From IMG/VR virus record IMGVR_UViG_3300017773_000008, positions 1 through 60,771 of that record: a stretch of 60,771 bases of DNA; one strand, 5' to 3'. A program made the translations under genes and the position numbers. Shown one piece after another: positions 1-6,698 of the stretch. How positions within the stretch are numbered: position 1 is the stretch's first letter; every line of letters starts with the position of its first letter. Under the pieces are notes generated by a model, which saw only the letters and a list, made by a program, of their open reading frames with translations, did not search any database and had not been told where the DNA came from. This DNA is from a virus.

Positions 1-51
1 CCGTTTGACCAAAGCGGCTTCTTCTGCTGTCGGTTCCTGCTGATACTGGGC
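1..51. repeat. Left copy of the 51-bp coding overlap between window ends
   Basis: These 51 bp align without gaps to 60721-60771. Eight positions differ (1, 4, 10, 12, 13, 16, 19 and 37). In the terL frame both copies encode AQYQQEPTAEEAALVKR, so all eight changes are synonymous. This is not an exact terminal repeat. It is most simply two strain variants of one terL segment at the two ends of a circular or permuted genome. Confidence 0.85.
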
Positions 52-963
52 ATTCCACTGAAAAACAGGCATTGAAGCCTTAGTTCTGAGTAGTGCTTCA
101 AGGTCAAAAAACTGAGGCCAGAGGGGTTTTTGTTTAGATTCTCCCGTTTTTTTGTCTGTTACATCTAATATAGCAGGAAACTCAACCACCTCGTACTGGT
201 CTGACCTCTCATTCTGGGTCATATCTCTTACAACACGCCCTGTCAGGTCATCCATATGCCATCTGGTTTGTATTATGGCAACTCTCCCTCCAGGCATAAG
301 ACGAGTTCGCGCTCCGAATGTAAACCAATCGTATGCTTTTTCAAACACTTCGAAGTTTCCATTGATAACATCCTGTTCTGAGTGGGGGTCGTCCACAAGT
401 AAAAGGTCAGCACCACGACCAGCAATAGAAGAACCAATACCACACGCATAATATTCACCTCCTGAATTAGTATTCCAACGCCCTGCCGACTTAGAATCTA
501 TTGCCAAAGCCACAGTCGGAAAGATAGCTTGGTAAGTTTCTGTTGCAATAAGGTTACGAACCTTCCTACCAAAATCTACAGCGAGGTCTGTAGTGTGCGA
601 AACCATCATAACCTTCTTGTTTGGATTCCTTCCTAGAAACCAAGCGGGGAACATAATAGAAACAAGCTGCGATTTTCCGTGTCTTGGAGGAATATTGACA
701 CAGATGCGATCCTTTTTACCCTGCTCAATTCCCATGAGCATGTCAGCTAAGAGTCTATGATGTTTCCCCACTATGTAATCGGGCTGCATATGCTTACAAA
801 ACGCTATAAGATCATCATATGCTGCCTGATTATACTGTCTGGTGTTCAATTCATCGACCATACGGTCAATCTCAGCAACTTCTTCAGTCGTATATTGGTC
901 TAAATTGTCCAACATGACCTGTATATCGTCTTCGCTGAAGTCTAACACCTGACTATGTACCAT
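1..963 (-). CDS. terL: Terminase large subunit, N-terminal ATPase part (cut by window edge)
   Basis: This is the first 321 codons of the DNA-packaging motor ATPase. The reading frame runs off the left edge exactly on a codon boundary and continues in the piece at the right end of the window. Walker A is PPRHGKS (residues 92-98), Walker B is LLLVDDP (187-193), and IIQTRWHMDDL (230-240) is the usual coupling region. The start chosen is the ATG at 963, which overlaps the end of the upstream small-terminase gene by 11 bp. In the phage family, TerL pumps DNA into the prohead using ATP and cuts the concatemer with a C-terminal RNase H-like nuclease. Joined to the other piece through the shared 17 codons, the protein would be about 517 aa, a normal TerL length. 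Confidence 0.95.
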   Translation of the reverse strand, partial: MVHSQVLDFSEDDIQVMLDNLDQYTTEEVAEIDRMVDELNTRQYNQAAYDDLIAFCKHMQPDYIVGKHHRLLADMLMGIEQGKKDRICVNIPPRHGKSQLVSIMFPAWFLGRNPNKKVMMVSHTTDLAVDFGRKVRNLIATETYQAIFPTVALAIDSKSAGRWNTNSGGEYYACGIGSSIAGRGADLLLVDDPHSEQDVINGNFEVFEKAYDWFTFGARTRLMPGGRVAIIQTRWHMDDLTGRVVRDMTQNERSDQYEVVEFPAILDVTDKKTGESKQKPLWPQFFDLEALLRTKASMPVFQWNAQYQQEPTAEEAALVKR

Positions 964-1555
964 TTTCTTCGTCTAAACCTAGTTCTTTGTCTACATCTAT
1001 AGCTTCGTCACCCATAATAACAGCATTTTCTATCTTTTCGGGTGGATTTACTAGTTTTGCCAGCTTAGAACGCAATTTTTCACGTAAATCATCCGTAGAC
1101 TGATGTGTTATGGTGACTTCAGACTTCTCTGCGAACAATCCCACGTCTGAAATCTTACCAAGAAGCTCTAATGCACGTATTCTGACCCTTGGATCAGGGT
1201 TGTCAGTCTCTAATAACAGTTTATTTGTAACCAAATGCCGTATTTGCACGGCACTTTCTACTACAGAACGTCCAAATTCCTTTAAAATACTGTCTGTTAG
1301 TATCAAAGATGCAGGTGTAAGAGTCGAAAGTTTCTTCTCAGTAACCTTTTTAGAAGTTTTCTCAGGATCATCAGCATAAGCAACAGATATTTTAGCAGCG
1401 ACATCTTTATCTTCCTTATTTGGCTCAACATCCAGCCCATGTTCACCTAATTCTTTTGCAGTATTTGCTGCTGGCTCCACACGATCCTTTAAATCAGGGG
1501 GAGGTTTGGAAGTTTCCAAGGGTACACCAAGCTCTGGCTCTACTACTATTGTCAT
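953..1555 (-). CDS. terS: Probable terminase small subunit
   Basis: This 200-aa protein directly precedes terL and overlaps it by 11 bp, the usual position of the small terminase subunit that recognises phage DNA and loads TerL. The N-terminal half is acidic and probably disordered. Residues around 85-180 are predicted helical, including LLGKISDVGLFAEKSEVTI, a stretch I associate with small-terminase-like proteins of marine phages. No classical HTH is obvious by eye. It is the first gene of the minus-strand late operon and lies just downstream of a near-consensus sigma70 promoter. The role rests mainly on position and general resemblance. Confidence 0.7.
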   Translation of the reverse strand: MTIVVEPELGVPLETSKPPPDLKDRVEPAANTAKELGEHGLDVEPNKEDKDVAAKISVAYADDPEKTSKKVTEKKLSTLTPASLILTDSILKEFGRSVVESAVQIRHLVTNKLLLETDNPDPRVRIRALELLGKISDVGLFAEKSEVTITHQSTDDLREKLRSKLAKLVNPPEKIENAVIMGDEAIDVDKELGLDEENGT

Positions 1556-1584
1556 TTTATCTCGCAGGTCATTAACCGTAACGC

Positions 1585-1614
1585 ATTATATAGTGAAAAA
1601 AATTTTTTTGTAAA
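1585..1614 (-). promoter_or_regulatory. Late-operon sigma70 promoter
   Basis: Read on the minus strand, TTTACA (1614-1609) and a perfect TATAAT (1590-1585) are separated by 18 bp. The spacer contains a symmetrical A7T7 tract. The start codon of terS (1555) lies about 30 bp beyond the -10 box. This is the best promoter candidate for the whole minus-strand late operon. Confidence 0.75.
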
Positions 1615-1621
1615 GAAGTTT

Positions 1622-1666
1622 GGGACTCCTATAGGGGGGTCTTCCTATATAGAGGGGGGTGGGGGG
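1622..1666 (+). other. G-rich tract in the divergent regulatory region
   Basis: Three G6 runs (1634-1639, 1654-1659, 1661-1666) plus GGG at 1622-1624 lie between the two divergent transcription units. Two imperfect direct repeats of CCTATA followed by a G6T run start at 1628 and 1644. Such a tract on one strand could form a G-quadruplex or bind a regulator. No gene is seen anywhere in 1556-1884. Confidence 0.5.
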
Positions 1667-1772
1667 TCAAACTCAGAAAATTGTGATTTATTCGAGTAAA
1701 TTAATATGTATAGAGATGTGGGGTAACATGTCAGTATAAGTGGGTGGTACGGGTACGGTATGCCTCTATCTA

Positions 1773-1801
1773 TTGTAAATAATAACTTGTTTTGGTATGT
1801 T
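1773..1801 (+). promoter_or_regulatory. Possible promoter for the first rightward gene
   Basis: TTGTAA (1773-1778) and TATGTT (1796-1801) are spaced by 17 bp on the plus strand. Both boxes match sigma70 only partly. The first palindrome copy (1835-1851) would lie just inside the transcript, between promoter and gene. Confidence 0.4.
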
Positions 1802-1834
1802 TAACTTATCGGAAGGCAATAACGCCAGCCATTT

Positions 1835-1851
1835 GTTAGGGATTCCCTAAC
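1835..1851. promoter_or_regulatory. Palindromic element, copy 1
   Basis: GTTAGGGATTCCCTAAC is a 7+3+7 inverted repeat, 33 nt before the start of the gene at 1885. It could be a protein operator on DNA or a short hairpin in RNA. It is the first of nine copies found only in the first 9 kb. Confidence 0.8.
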
Positions 1852-1884
1852 ATAACTTTAATCAAACCATGAAAGGGAAAAATT

Positions 1885-2403
1885 ATGGTTAAGAAAATGC
1901 AAAAGACTACAGTATCAAAAGAACTTGCTAAGTTAATACATAATAACGTGGCAATAGATACTGAATTTAAAGCAAGTAATAAATCAGTTCTCAATCAATT
2001 ACGTTCAGAGGATTATAAATGGACTGATTTAGTATCACCTAAATCTAAGGAAAGTACTTGTAATAAGATGTTATGGACTAGCCTAGTCGAGACTGTTGCA
2101 ATAGCATTGCCACAATCAGAGCAAGACTTACTTGCAATGGATACGAAAGAGTTATCCGACTCGGAAAAGCACGACAAGCGACTTGCTAGGCAAAAGATAG
2201 GTAGTAAACTTAAAGACTATAAGAACGCTTTAAAGCGTGACCAAATGCCAAAGCGTGAAAGAGTATTGAAGACTGACATTGAGAAGTTTTCTAACCATAT
2301 CAATACAGCGATTGAGATACTCCAGAATACTGAAGAGGATTTTCCAGAGAATATGGATTTGCCTCTGGCAATCGAGAAGCTAAAAGAATTAGTTATCGAG
2401 TAA
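1885..2403 (+). CDS. Unknown protein, candidate early regulator
   Basis: This 172-aa, charged, probably all-helical protein belongs to no family I recognise. The start is the ATG at 1885, preceded by AAAGGG. The gene stands alone: it has its own candidate promoter (1773-1801), a palindromic element in its leader (1835-1851) and a strong terminator just after the stop (2414-2442). A single gene under its own copy of a repeated operator is a common arrangement for an autoregulated phage regulator, so it is a candidate binder of the palindrome. That role is inferred from layout only; I see no clear helix-turn-helix. The lysine-rich central part (about residues 90-135) would suit nucleic-acid binding. 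Confidence 0.75.
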   Translation: MVKKMQKTTVSKELAKLIHNNVAIDTEFKASNKSVLNQLRSEDYKWTDLVSPKSKESTCNKMLWTSLVETVAIALPQSEQDLLAMDTKELSDSEKHDKRLARQKIGSKLKDYKNALKRDQMPKRERVLKTDIEKFSNHINTAIEILQNTEEDFPENMDLPLAIEKLKELVIE

Positions 2404-2413
2404 ATAATAATCA

Positions 2414-2442
2414 GGGTGACATTAATTTGTCACCCTTTTTTT
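2414..2442 (+). terminator. Rho-independent terminator
   Basis: GGGTGACA (2414-2421) and TGTCACCC (2428-2435) form a perfect 8-bp stem with a 6-nt loop, followed by seven T. It ends the transcript of the 1885 gene and separates it from the iteron region. Confidence 0.9.
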
Positions 2443-2455
2443 GTGCCTAAATTTT

Positions 2456-2472
2456 GTTAAGGATTCCCTAAC
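2456..2472. promoter_or_regulatory. Palindromic element, copy 2 (one mismatch)
   Basis: GTTAAGGATTCCCTAAC matches the palindrome except that the fifth base is A, which breaks one pair. It lies in the gene-free region and starts the first 59-bp repeat unit. Confidence 0.65.
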
Positions 2473-2514
2473 ATTTTTTGAAACCAGTTATTGTAGTTGC
2501 GTGGAGCATAACTT

Positions 2515-2531
2515 GTTAGGGCTTCCCTAAC
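2515..2531. promoter_or_regulatory. Palindromic element, copy 3
   Basis: GTTAGGGCTTCCCTAAC has both 7-bp arms intact and a CTT spacer. It is the palindrome of the second 59-bp unit. No gene start lies nearby downstream, so here it cannot be acting as a gene leader. Confidence 0.75.
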
Positions 2532-2570
2532 ACACATTGAAACCAGTTATTGTAGTTGCGTAGAGCCTAA

Positions 2571-2940
2571 TGTAACACGCTAAGTGTTTGTTTTTATTGC
2601 AATGTTACAGAATACCCCCCTAATGTTACACAATGTTACATTTATTTTGACCAAAATGTTACATTACGTTTTATGGTAGTTCGTGGTATTTCGTGGTAAG
2701 CAATGATTTGTAGTTATGTCAAAACAGTATTATTTATATATATATATATAATGTAACATTTTTAGAAAATTATACGATAACATTTGAGACGCATGACTTT
2801 GCGTATGTTTGTAACTTTTTTCTATCCATCATTTTGACCCCTTCATAATTTCCTTATTTTTGTTACATTGTGACATTGCTTTATTTTCAATAACTTAGCG
2901 ACCCTACATCTGTTACATTATGTTACATTACGTTACATTA
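2571..2940. repeat. TGTTACA iteron array, candidate replication origin
   Basis: TGTTACA occurs at 2603, 2624, 2634, 2657, 2861, 2911 and 2921, with a CGTTACA variant at 2931 and inverted copies (TGTAACA) at 2571 and 2752. Positions 2911-2940 are three tandem 10-mers of the form (T/C)GTTACATTA. TTCGTGGTA occurs twice, 10 bp apart, at 2680 and 2690. A TA-alternating, easily melted stretch lies near 2733-2750. There is no open reading frame of note. Iterons next to an AT-rich melting zone are typical of replication origins or of clustered regulator sites. The whole 2404-3063 stretch is gene-free. Confidence 0.65.
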
Positions 2941-2986
2941 CACTGTTTACCACTACATCTAATTAGAACTAATGAATTTGAGTTAT

Positions 2987-3015
2987 TTGACATAACCTGA
3001 TATCTGTGGTATATT
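2987..3015 (+). promoter_or_regulatory. Strong early sigma70 promoter
   Basis: A perfect TTGACA (2987-2992) is followed after exactly 17 bp by TATATT (3010-3015). It points rightward into the gene at 3064 and probably drives the whole palindrome-punctuated cassette. Confidence 0.8.
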
Positions 3016-3063
3016 AGATAATACTCAGAATTATGTCTTTTATACAACAGAGGAGAACAAGTT

Positions 3064-3294
3064 ATGACAGGGCAGTATATCAATACTTTCGTTAGGGAAT
3101 CCCTAACATGTTCGGAATGTGACGCAGAGGTAAATCCAAAGCGTCATGCACTAGGCTACAACGTGTGTCTAGAGTGTGGAGAGATTATGGCACGTGATGT
3201 AAAGCATTGTGTCGTACCTATGCACAAGTCAAACTATACCGTCATCACTCGCAAGAGTGACCTTATCGGTATCAACAACAAGCAACCTAGTTAG
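3064..3294 (+). CDS. Small zinc-ribbon protein
   Basis: This 76-aa protein has two CxxC knuckles, CSEC (about residues 17-20) and CLEC (35-38), the pattern of a treble-clef or zinc-ribbon fold. Such small phage proteins often contact nucleic acid or RNA polymerase, but no specific function can be read here. AGGAG (3051-3055) supports the ATG at 3064. It is the first gene after the strong promoter. A palindrome copy lies inside its coding region at codons 10-15 and a second one contains its stop codon (TAG at 3292-3294). Confidence 0.75.
   Translation: MTGQYINTFVRESLTCSECDAEVNPKRHALGYNVCLECGEIMARDVKHCVVPMHKSNYTVITRKSDLIGINNKQPS
3091..3107. promoter_or_regulatory. Palindromic element, copy 4 (inside coding sequence)
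   Basis: GTTAGGGAATCCCTAAC lies 27 nt after the start codon of the zinc-ribbon gene and is read as V-R-E-S-L-T. It is the only copy within a coding frame. Confidence 0.8.
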
Positions 3295-3306
3295 GGATTC
3301 CCTAAC
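3290..3306. promoter_or_regulatory. Palindromic element, copy 5
   Basis: GTTAGGGATTCCCTAAC lies 20 nt before the DUF3150-like gene. Its TAG (3292-3294) is the stop codon of the zinc-ribbon gene. The bases after it, ACAATATAAGGAAA, also follow copy 6 after one to two extra bases, so a longer leader module is repeated. Confidence 0.85.
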
Positions 3307-3326
3307 ACAATATAAGGAAAATCATT

Positions 3327-4214
3327 ATGACTGAAGAAAATAAAATTGCAGAAACAATACCGAGCCTTGGTTCAAGTGCTTGGCTCGTAGACGTTGGTGT
3401 ATCTGTCTGGACTGGCAGAAAGCTAGACAAGAAAGCAAGCGAGGAAGTCGAGGCACAGAACAAAGCCAACCCTAATGTGGCGAATGTCCATAAGAAGTTA
3501 TTGGGTAAGTGTGATGAGTTGGTAGCCGTGCAGAAGTTTGTTGCTAATGCTCGTAACATCCATTACTCAATGACATTACCTTGGTCTGATATGGGTATGC
3601 GTCTGGTGACAACACAGATGTTTCCAAAGTATCACAAGCAGATGACCGAGTTTCAACAAGAGTTTGATAACTTGGTTGGTAAGTTCATAGGTGTATATGA
3701 TTGGGCAGTAATCAATGCTCAGACATTACTTGGGGACTTGTACAATTCAGCTAATTACCCAGACAAGAACGAGTTAATACATAAGTTCTCATGGAGAATG
3801 AATTATGTACCTCTGCCAGACGCAGGGGATTTTCGTATTGATATTGGTAACGAAGCACAAGCACAGTTGCAGGAAAGCTACAAGTCTTACTATACAACCA
3901 TGTTTGATAAAGCCAAGTCGGACTTGTCGGATAGACTAATTAAACCTCTGAAGAATATGTCGGAAAGGTTGGACTATGCAGATGATGAGGACAAGAAGAT
4001 ATTTCGTGACACGTTAGTGGATAACGTCATGGATATACTTGACCTCGTTAAGACGTTTGACCACGATACCAAACTGACTGCGACTTGTACGCAGATAGAG
4101 AACGCACTCATGGGTATAACACCTGATGCGTTGCGTGAAGATAGCACACTCCGTGCTGAAACCAAGAAGTCTATTGATGATGCAATCAAGTCGCTCCCGT
4201 CACTCGACTTCTAA
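3327..4214 (+). CDS. DUF3150-like protein, partner of the AAA+/VWA pair
   Basis: This 295-aa soluble, helix-rich protein resembles DUF3150, a family of unknown function that I know as a neighbour of MoxR-type ATPases in phages. It has no signal peptide or membrane segment. The middle region (about residues 85-200) shows long amphipathic helices. The start at 3327 is supported by AAGGAAAA upstream. It is followed after 56 bp by the AAA+ gene, with a palindrome between them. The expected role is as a client, adaptor or third subunit of the AAA+/VWA machine. The family assignment is from memory of its sequence character and gene context, so it is moderate. Confidence 0.65.
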   Translation: MTEENKIAETIPSLGSSAWLVDVGVSVWTGRKLDKKASEEVEAQNKANPNVANVHKKLLGKCDELVAVQKFVANARNIHYSMTLPWSDMGMRLVTTQMFPKYHKQMTEFQQEFDNLVGKFIGVYDWAVINAQTLLGDLYNSANYPDKNELIHKFSWRMNYVPLPDAGDFRIDIGNEAQAQLQESYKSYYTTMFDKAKSDLSDRLIKPLKNMSERLDYADDEDKKIFRDTLVDNVMDILDLVKTFDHDTKLTATCTQIENALMGITPDALREDSTLRAETKKSIDDAIKSLPSLDF

Positions 4215-4232
4215 GACTATACACAATAACTC

Positions 4233-4249
4233 GTTAGGGAATCCCTAAC
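4233..4249. promoter_or_regulatory. Palindromic element, copy 6
   Basis: GTTAGGGAATCCCTAAC lies between the DUF3150-like and AAA+ genes, 21 nt before the AAA+ start, and is followed by the same AATATAAGGAAA leader as copy 5. Confidence 0.85.
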
Positions 4250-4270
4250 ACAATATAAGGAAACTAAACT

Positions 4271-5365
4271 ATGAATACAGCGATACAAATGTATGCACTA
4301 TCACTCAACCAAATTACTAATGCGATTAAGGTGGGTGGCAACAAGCGAACCATACTTGTGCAAGGTGACATGGGTACTGGCAAGTCATCAATACTTAACA
4401 TGTTATCAAGTGAGATGCCGTCACACACACCATGCTACTTTGACTGCACCACGAAAGACTTGGGTGACATACTCATGCCAAAACTCAAAGACCTTGAAGG
4501 CCACGACTATGTGAAGTTTGCAACCAACGAAGAACTTGGGTTACATCTAAATGATACACCCATCATTCTAATGATTGACGAGTTTGGTAAGTCGAACCCA
4601 TCAGTCAAGAACGCACTGTTACGTCTTATCCTAGAACGTAAGATTGGTGGCTACACTATGCACCCAGACAGTCTGGTGTTTGCTACAACCAACAAGGGTA
4701 GCGAAGGTGTTGGTGACTTGTTACCACCTCATGCACGTAATCGTATCACAGTCGTACAGACACGTAAGCCTACAAACATGGAGTGGGTTGAATGGGGTAT
4801 CAACAATGATATCGAACCATCTATCTTGGGTTGGGCGAAGGATAACCCACAGTTGTTTTTCTCGTTTGAAGATGTGAAGAACCCAGAGGACAACCCATAT
4901 ATCTTTCACCCTAACCAACAGAGGAATGCTTTTGTTACACCACGTTCCCTCGAAGCATCAAGCGATTGGGTAAGACAACGTAACGAGTTAGACGATACGT
5001 CACTTACTGGTATTCTCATGGGTACGATTGGTGAACGTGGTGCTATGGACTTGATGGCATACGTAAAACTGATTGACCAGATGCCTACACGTGAAGATAT
5101 TATGACAGACCCCAAGAACGCAAAGATACCAACAAGTAATGGTGCAGTTGTCATGGTGGTGTTTCGGTCATTGGCATCTATGGACAAGGACTACATCAAC
5201 CCATTCATGGACTATCTTGTCAGGCTAGACCCAGAGGCACAAGCTATGTTTGCCAATGGTGTGAGAGCCAAGGGGTATCATGCACAGTCACTCGTTATGA
5301 TGAACAAGAAGTTTACCGAGTGGTCAATGCAGAACCAACATCTCTATCAGGCAGATAAGGTATGA
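4271..5365 (+). CDS. MoxR-type AAA+ ATPase
   Basis: This 364-aa single-domain AAA+ protein has Walker A GDMGTGKSS (residues 32-40), Walker B IILMIDE (98-104) and a sensor-1-like ATTN (138-141). The compact layout fits the MoxR/RavA/CobS-type group, whose members form hexameric rings and remodel partners that carry VWA domains. The next large gene encodes exactly such a VWA protein, so the two probably work as a pair. Phage members are sometimes annotated as CobS of cobalamin synthesis, but no cobalamin gene is present here. The start is supported by ATAAGGAAAC upstream. The stop overlaps the start of a 26-aa membrane microprotein (ATGA). Confidence 0.85.
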   Translation: MNTAIQMYALSLNQITNAIKVGGNKRTILVQGDMGTGKSSILNMLSSEMPSHTPCYFDCTTKDLGDILMPKLKDLEGHDYVKFATNEELGLHLNDTPIILMIDEFGKSNPSVKNALLRLILERKIGGYTMHPDSLVFATTNKGSEGVGDLLPPHARNRITVVQTRKPTNMEWVEWGINNDIEPSILGWAKDNPQLFFSFEDVKNPEDNPYIFHPNQQRNAFVTPRSLEASSDWVRQRNELDDTSLTGILMGTIGERGAMDLMAYVKLIDQMPTREDIMTDPKNAKIPTSNGAVVMVVFRSLASMDKDYINPFMDYLVRLDPEAQAMFANGVRAKGYHAQSLVMMNKKFTEWSMQNQHLYQADKV

Positions 5366-5442
5366 GGTGGGATAAAGACGAACACGTGGTGGCAGGGGTG
5401 AGCCTTGCCGTCATACTAATTGTAATAGTATTTATTAGTTAG
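5362..5442 (+). CDS. 26-aa single-pass membrane microprotein
   Basis: An ATG overlaps the TGA of the AAA+ gene (ATGA at 5362-5365) and opens a 27-codon frame: a charged start, MRWDKDEH, then a hydrophobic stretch to the end (VSLAVILIVIVFIS). Its TAG stop (5440-5442) lies inside the palindrome at 5438. It fills most of the 101-bp gap between the AAA+ and VWA genes. It could anchor the complex at the inner membrane. It is short, so chance cannot be excluded, but the translational coupling and clear membrane segment favour a real gene. Confidence 0.5.
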   Translation: MRWDKDEHVVAGVSLAVILIVIVFIS

Positions 5443-5454
5443 GGTTTCCCTAAC
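5438..5454. promoter_or_regulatory. Palindromic element, copy 7
   Basis: GTTAGGGTTTCCCTAAC lies 12 nt before the VWA gene, the shortest spacing in the set. It contains the stop codon of the microprotein. AGAAAGGAAGAG follows as ribosome binding site, as after copy 8. Confidence 0.85.
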
Positions 5455-5466
5455 AGAAAGGAAGAG

Positions 5467-6657
5467 ATGTTACTAGTTAATACAAAACTATCAGTCGAGC
5501 AGAGATTACAGAAAGCCGTGTCTGATATAATGATGAACCCCAAGTACATTGCACTTGCAGGGTTGATGACGTTGGGTGAGAGAGGTGTCAAAGATGATGT
5601 ACCTACTGCTTGCACTAATGGTAAAGACGAGTGGTATGGTCGTGACTTTGTTGAAAGTCTCAATGACTCAGAGTTGAGGTTCCTCATACTGCACGAAGTG
5701 TATCACAAGTTGTATCGTCATCTGATAACGTGGCAACACCTATACAAGCGAAATGCTTTCAAAGCTAACAAGGCTTGTGACTATGTTATCAATGTGAAGT
5801 TGGTTGACGATAACGAAGATGGCTTTGCTACCATGACTGGTGAACTAGCCAATGGGTGCTTTGATGAAAAGTATCGTGGTTGGGATTCAGCACAAGTGTA
5901 CAATGACTTGTCACCAGATGATGATGAAGGTGAAGGCCCAGGCGGTCAACAACCATTTGACCAACATGATTGGGAAGGTGCAGAGGAACTAACCCCAGAC
6001 CAGAAACGTGAACTTGCCAAGGACATTGACGAGGCCATACGACAAGGTGCGTTGATTGCAGGGAAGTTGGGGTCAGGTGGTGACCGAGACCTTGCCGAAC
6101 TACTACAACCACAAGTAGATTGGCGAGAGGTGTTGCGTGACTTTATCACCGAGACTTGTGCAGGGTCAGACTATTCCACGTATCGCAGACCTAACCGAAG
6201 ATACATAGGTATGGATATAATCATGCCGAGTGGTGTGTCGGAGAAAGTCGAGGAACTGGTATTGGCTATAGACACATCAGGATCTATTGGACAGAGAGAA
6301 CTATCGGTGTTCTTGTCCGAGGTGGGGTCGATATGTGACACAGTAACACCTTCTTGTGTGAGGATACTCTATTGGGATACCGAGGTATGTCGTGAAGAGA
6401 AATACGAGATACACGAACTAGCCAATATAACGAAGTCAACCAAGCCAAGTGGTGGTGGGGGAACTATGGTCGAGTGTGTACCGAAGTACATGGCAGAGCA
6501 TGGTATCAAACCACAAGCGACTATCATTCTAACAGATGGTTACTTGGGTGGTTCATGGGGTAGTTGGACTTGCCCTACACTATGGTGCATCTTGGATAAC
6601 AAAGGCACTAACGCATCAGTCGGCAAGACAGTCCATGTCAAGTCGAGAGAACTATAA
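5467..6657 (+). CDS. VWA-domain protein with HExxH motif (DUF2201-like)
   Basis: This 396-aa protein has two recognisable parts. The N-terminal part carries HEVYH (residues 76-80), a zinc-metallopeptidase-like HExxH, with NKACDYVIN shortly after, as in the N-terminal domain of DUF2201 proteins. The C-terminal part is a VWA-like domain with the metal-ion (MIDAS) motif DTSGS (269-273). A glycine- and acid-rich linker (about 150-175) joins them. Proteins of this kind work with MoxR-type ATPases; the ATPase is encoded just upstream. Whether the peptidase site is active cannot be told from sequence. The target may be a host complex or a phage assembly intermediate (inference). Confidence 0.8.
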   Translation: MLLVNTKLSVEQRLQKAVSDIMMNPKYIALAGLMTLGERGVKDDVPTACTNGKDEWYGRDFVESLNDSELRFLILHEVYHKLYRHLITWQHLYKRNAFKANKACDYVINVKLVDDNEDGFATMTGELANGCFDEKYRGWDSAQVYNDLSPDDDEGEGPGGQQPFDQHDWEGAEELTPDQKRELAKDIDEAIRQGALIAGKLGSGGDRDLAELLQPQVDWREVLRDFITETCAGSDYSTYRRPNRRYIGMDIIMPSGVSEKVEELVLAIDTSGSIGQRELSVFLSEVGSICDTVTPSCVRILYWDTEVCREEKYEIHELANITKSTKPSGGGGTMVECVPKYMAEHGIKPQATIILTDGYLGGSWGSWTCPTLWCILDNKGTNASVGKTVHVKSREL

Positions 6658-6661
6658 ACAA

Positions 6662-6678
6662 GTTAGGGTTTCCCTAAC
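6662..6678. promoter_or_regulatory. Palindromic element, copy 8
   Basis: GTTAGGGTTTCCCTAAC lies 20 nt before the gene at 6699, just after the VWA stop codon, and is followed by the same AGAAAGGAAGA ribosome binding site as copy 7. Confidence 0.85.
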
Positions 6679-6698
6679 ACAAACAGAAAGGAAGAACT

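Larger units (their letters stand above)
2456..2570. repeat. Two tandem copies of a 59-bp unit
   Basis: Each unit carries one palindrome (2456-2472 and 2515-2531) followed by TTGAAACCAGTTATTGTAG and a shared continuation (2478-2502 and 2537-2561). The offset between units is 59 bp. A third palindrome, at 9013, is followed 30 bp later by TTGAAACCAGTT (9059-9070), so this looks like a mobile or duplicated regulatory module. Confidence 0.8.

Noticed and set aside
273-458. Short minus-strand frame inside terL
   Set aside because: It lies in another frame of the terminase gene and has no support beyond being open.
4271-6657. CobS/CobT cobalamin auxiliary genes
   Set aside because: AAA+ and VWA similarity is shared by the whole MoxR group. 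No other cobalamin gene is present, so a vitamin role is not supported.
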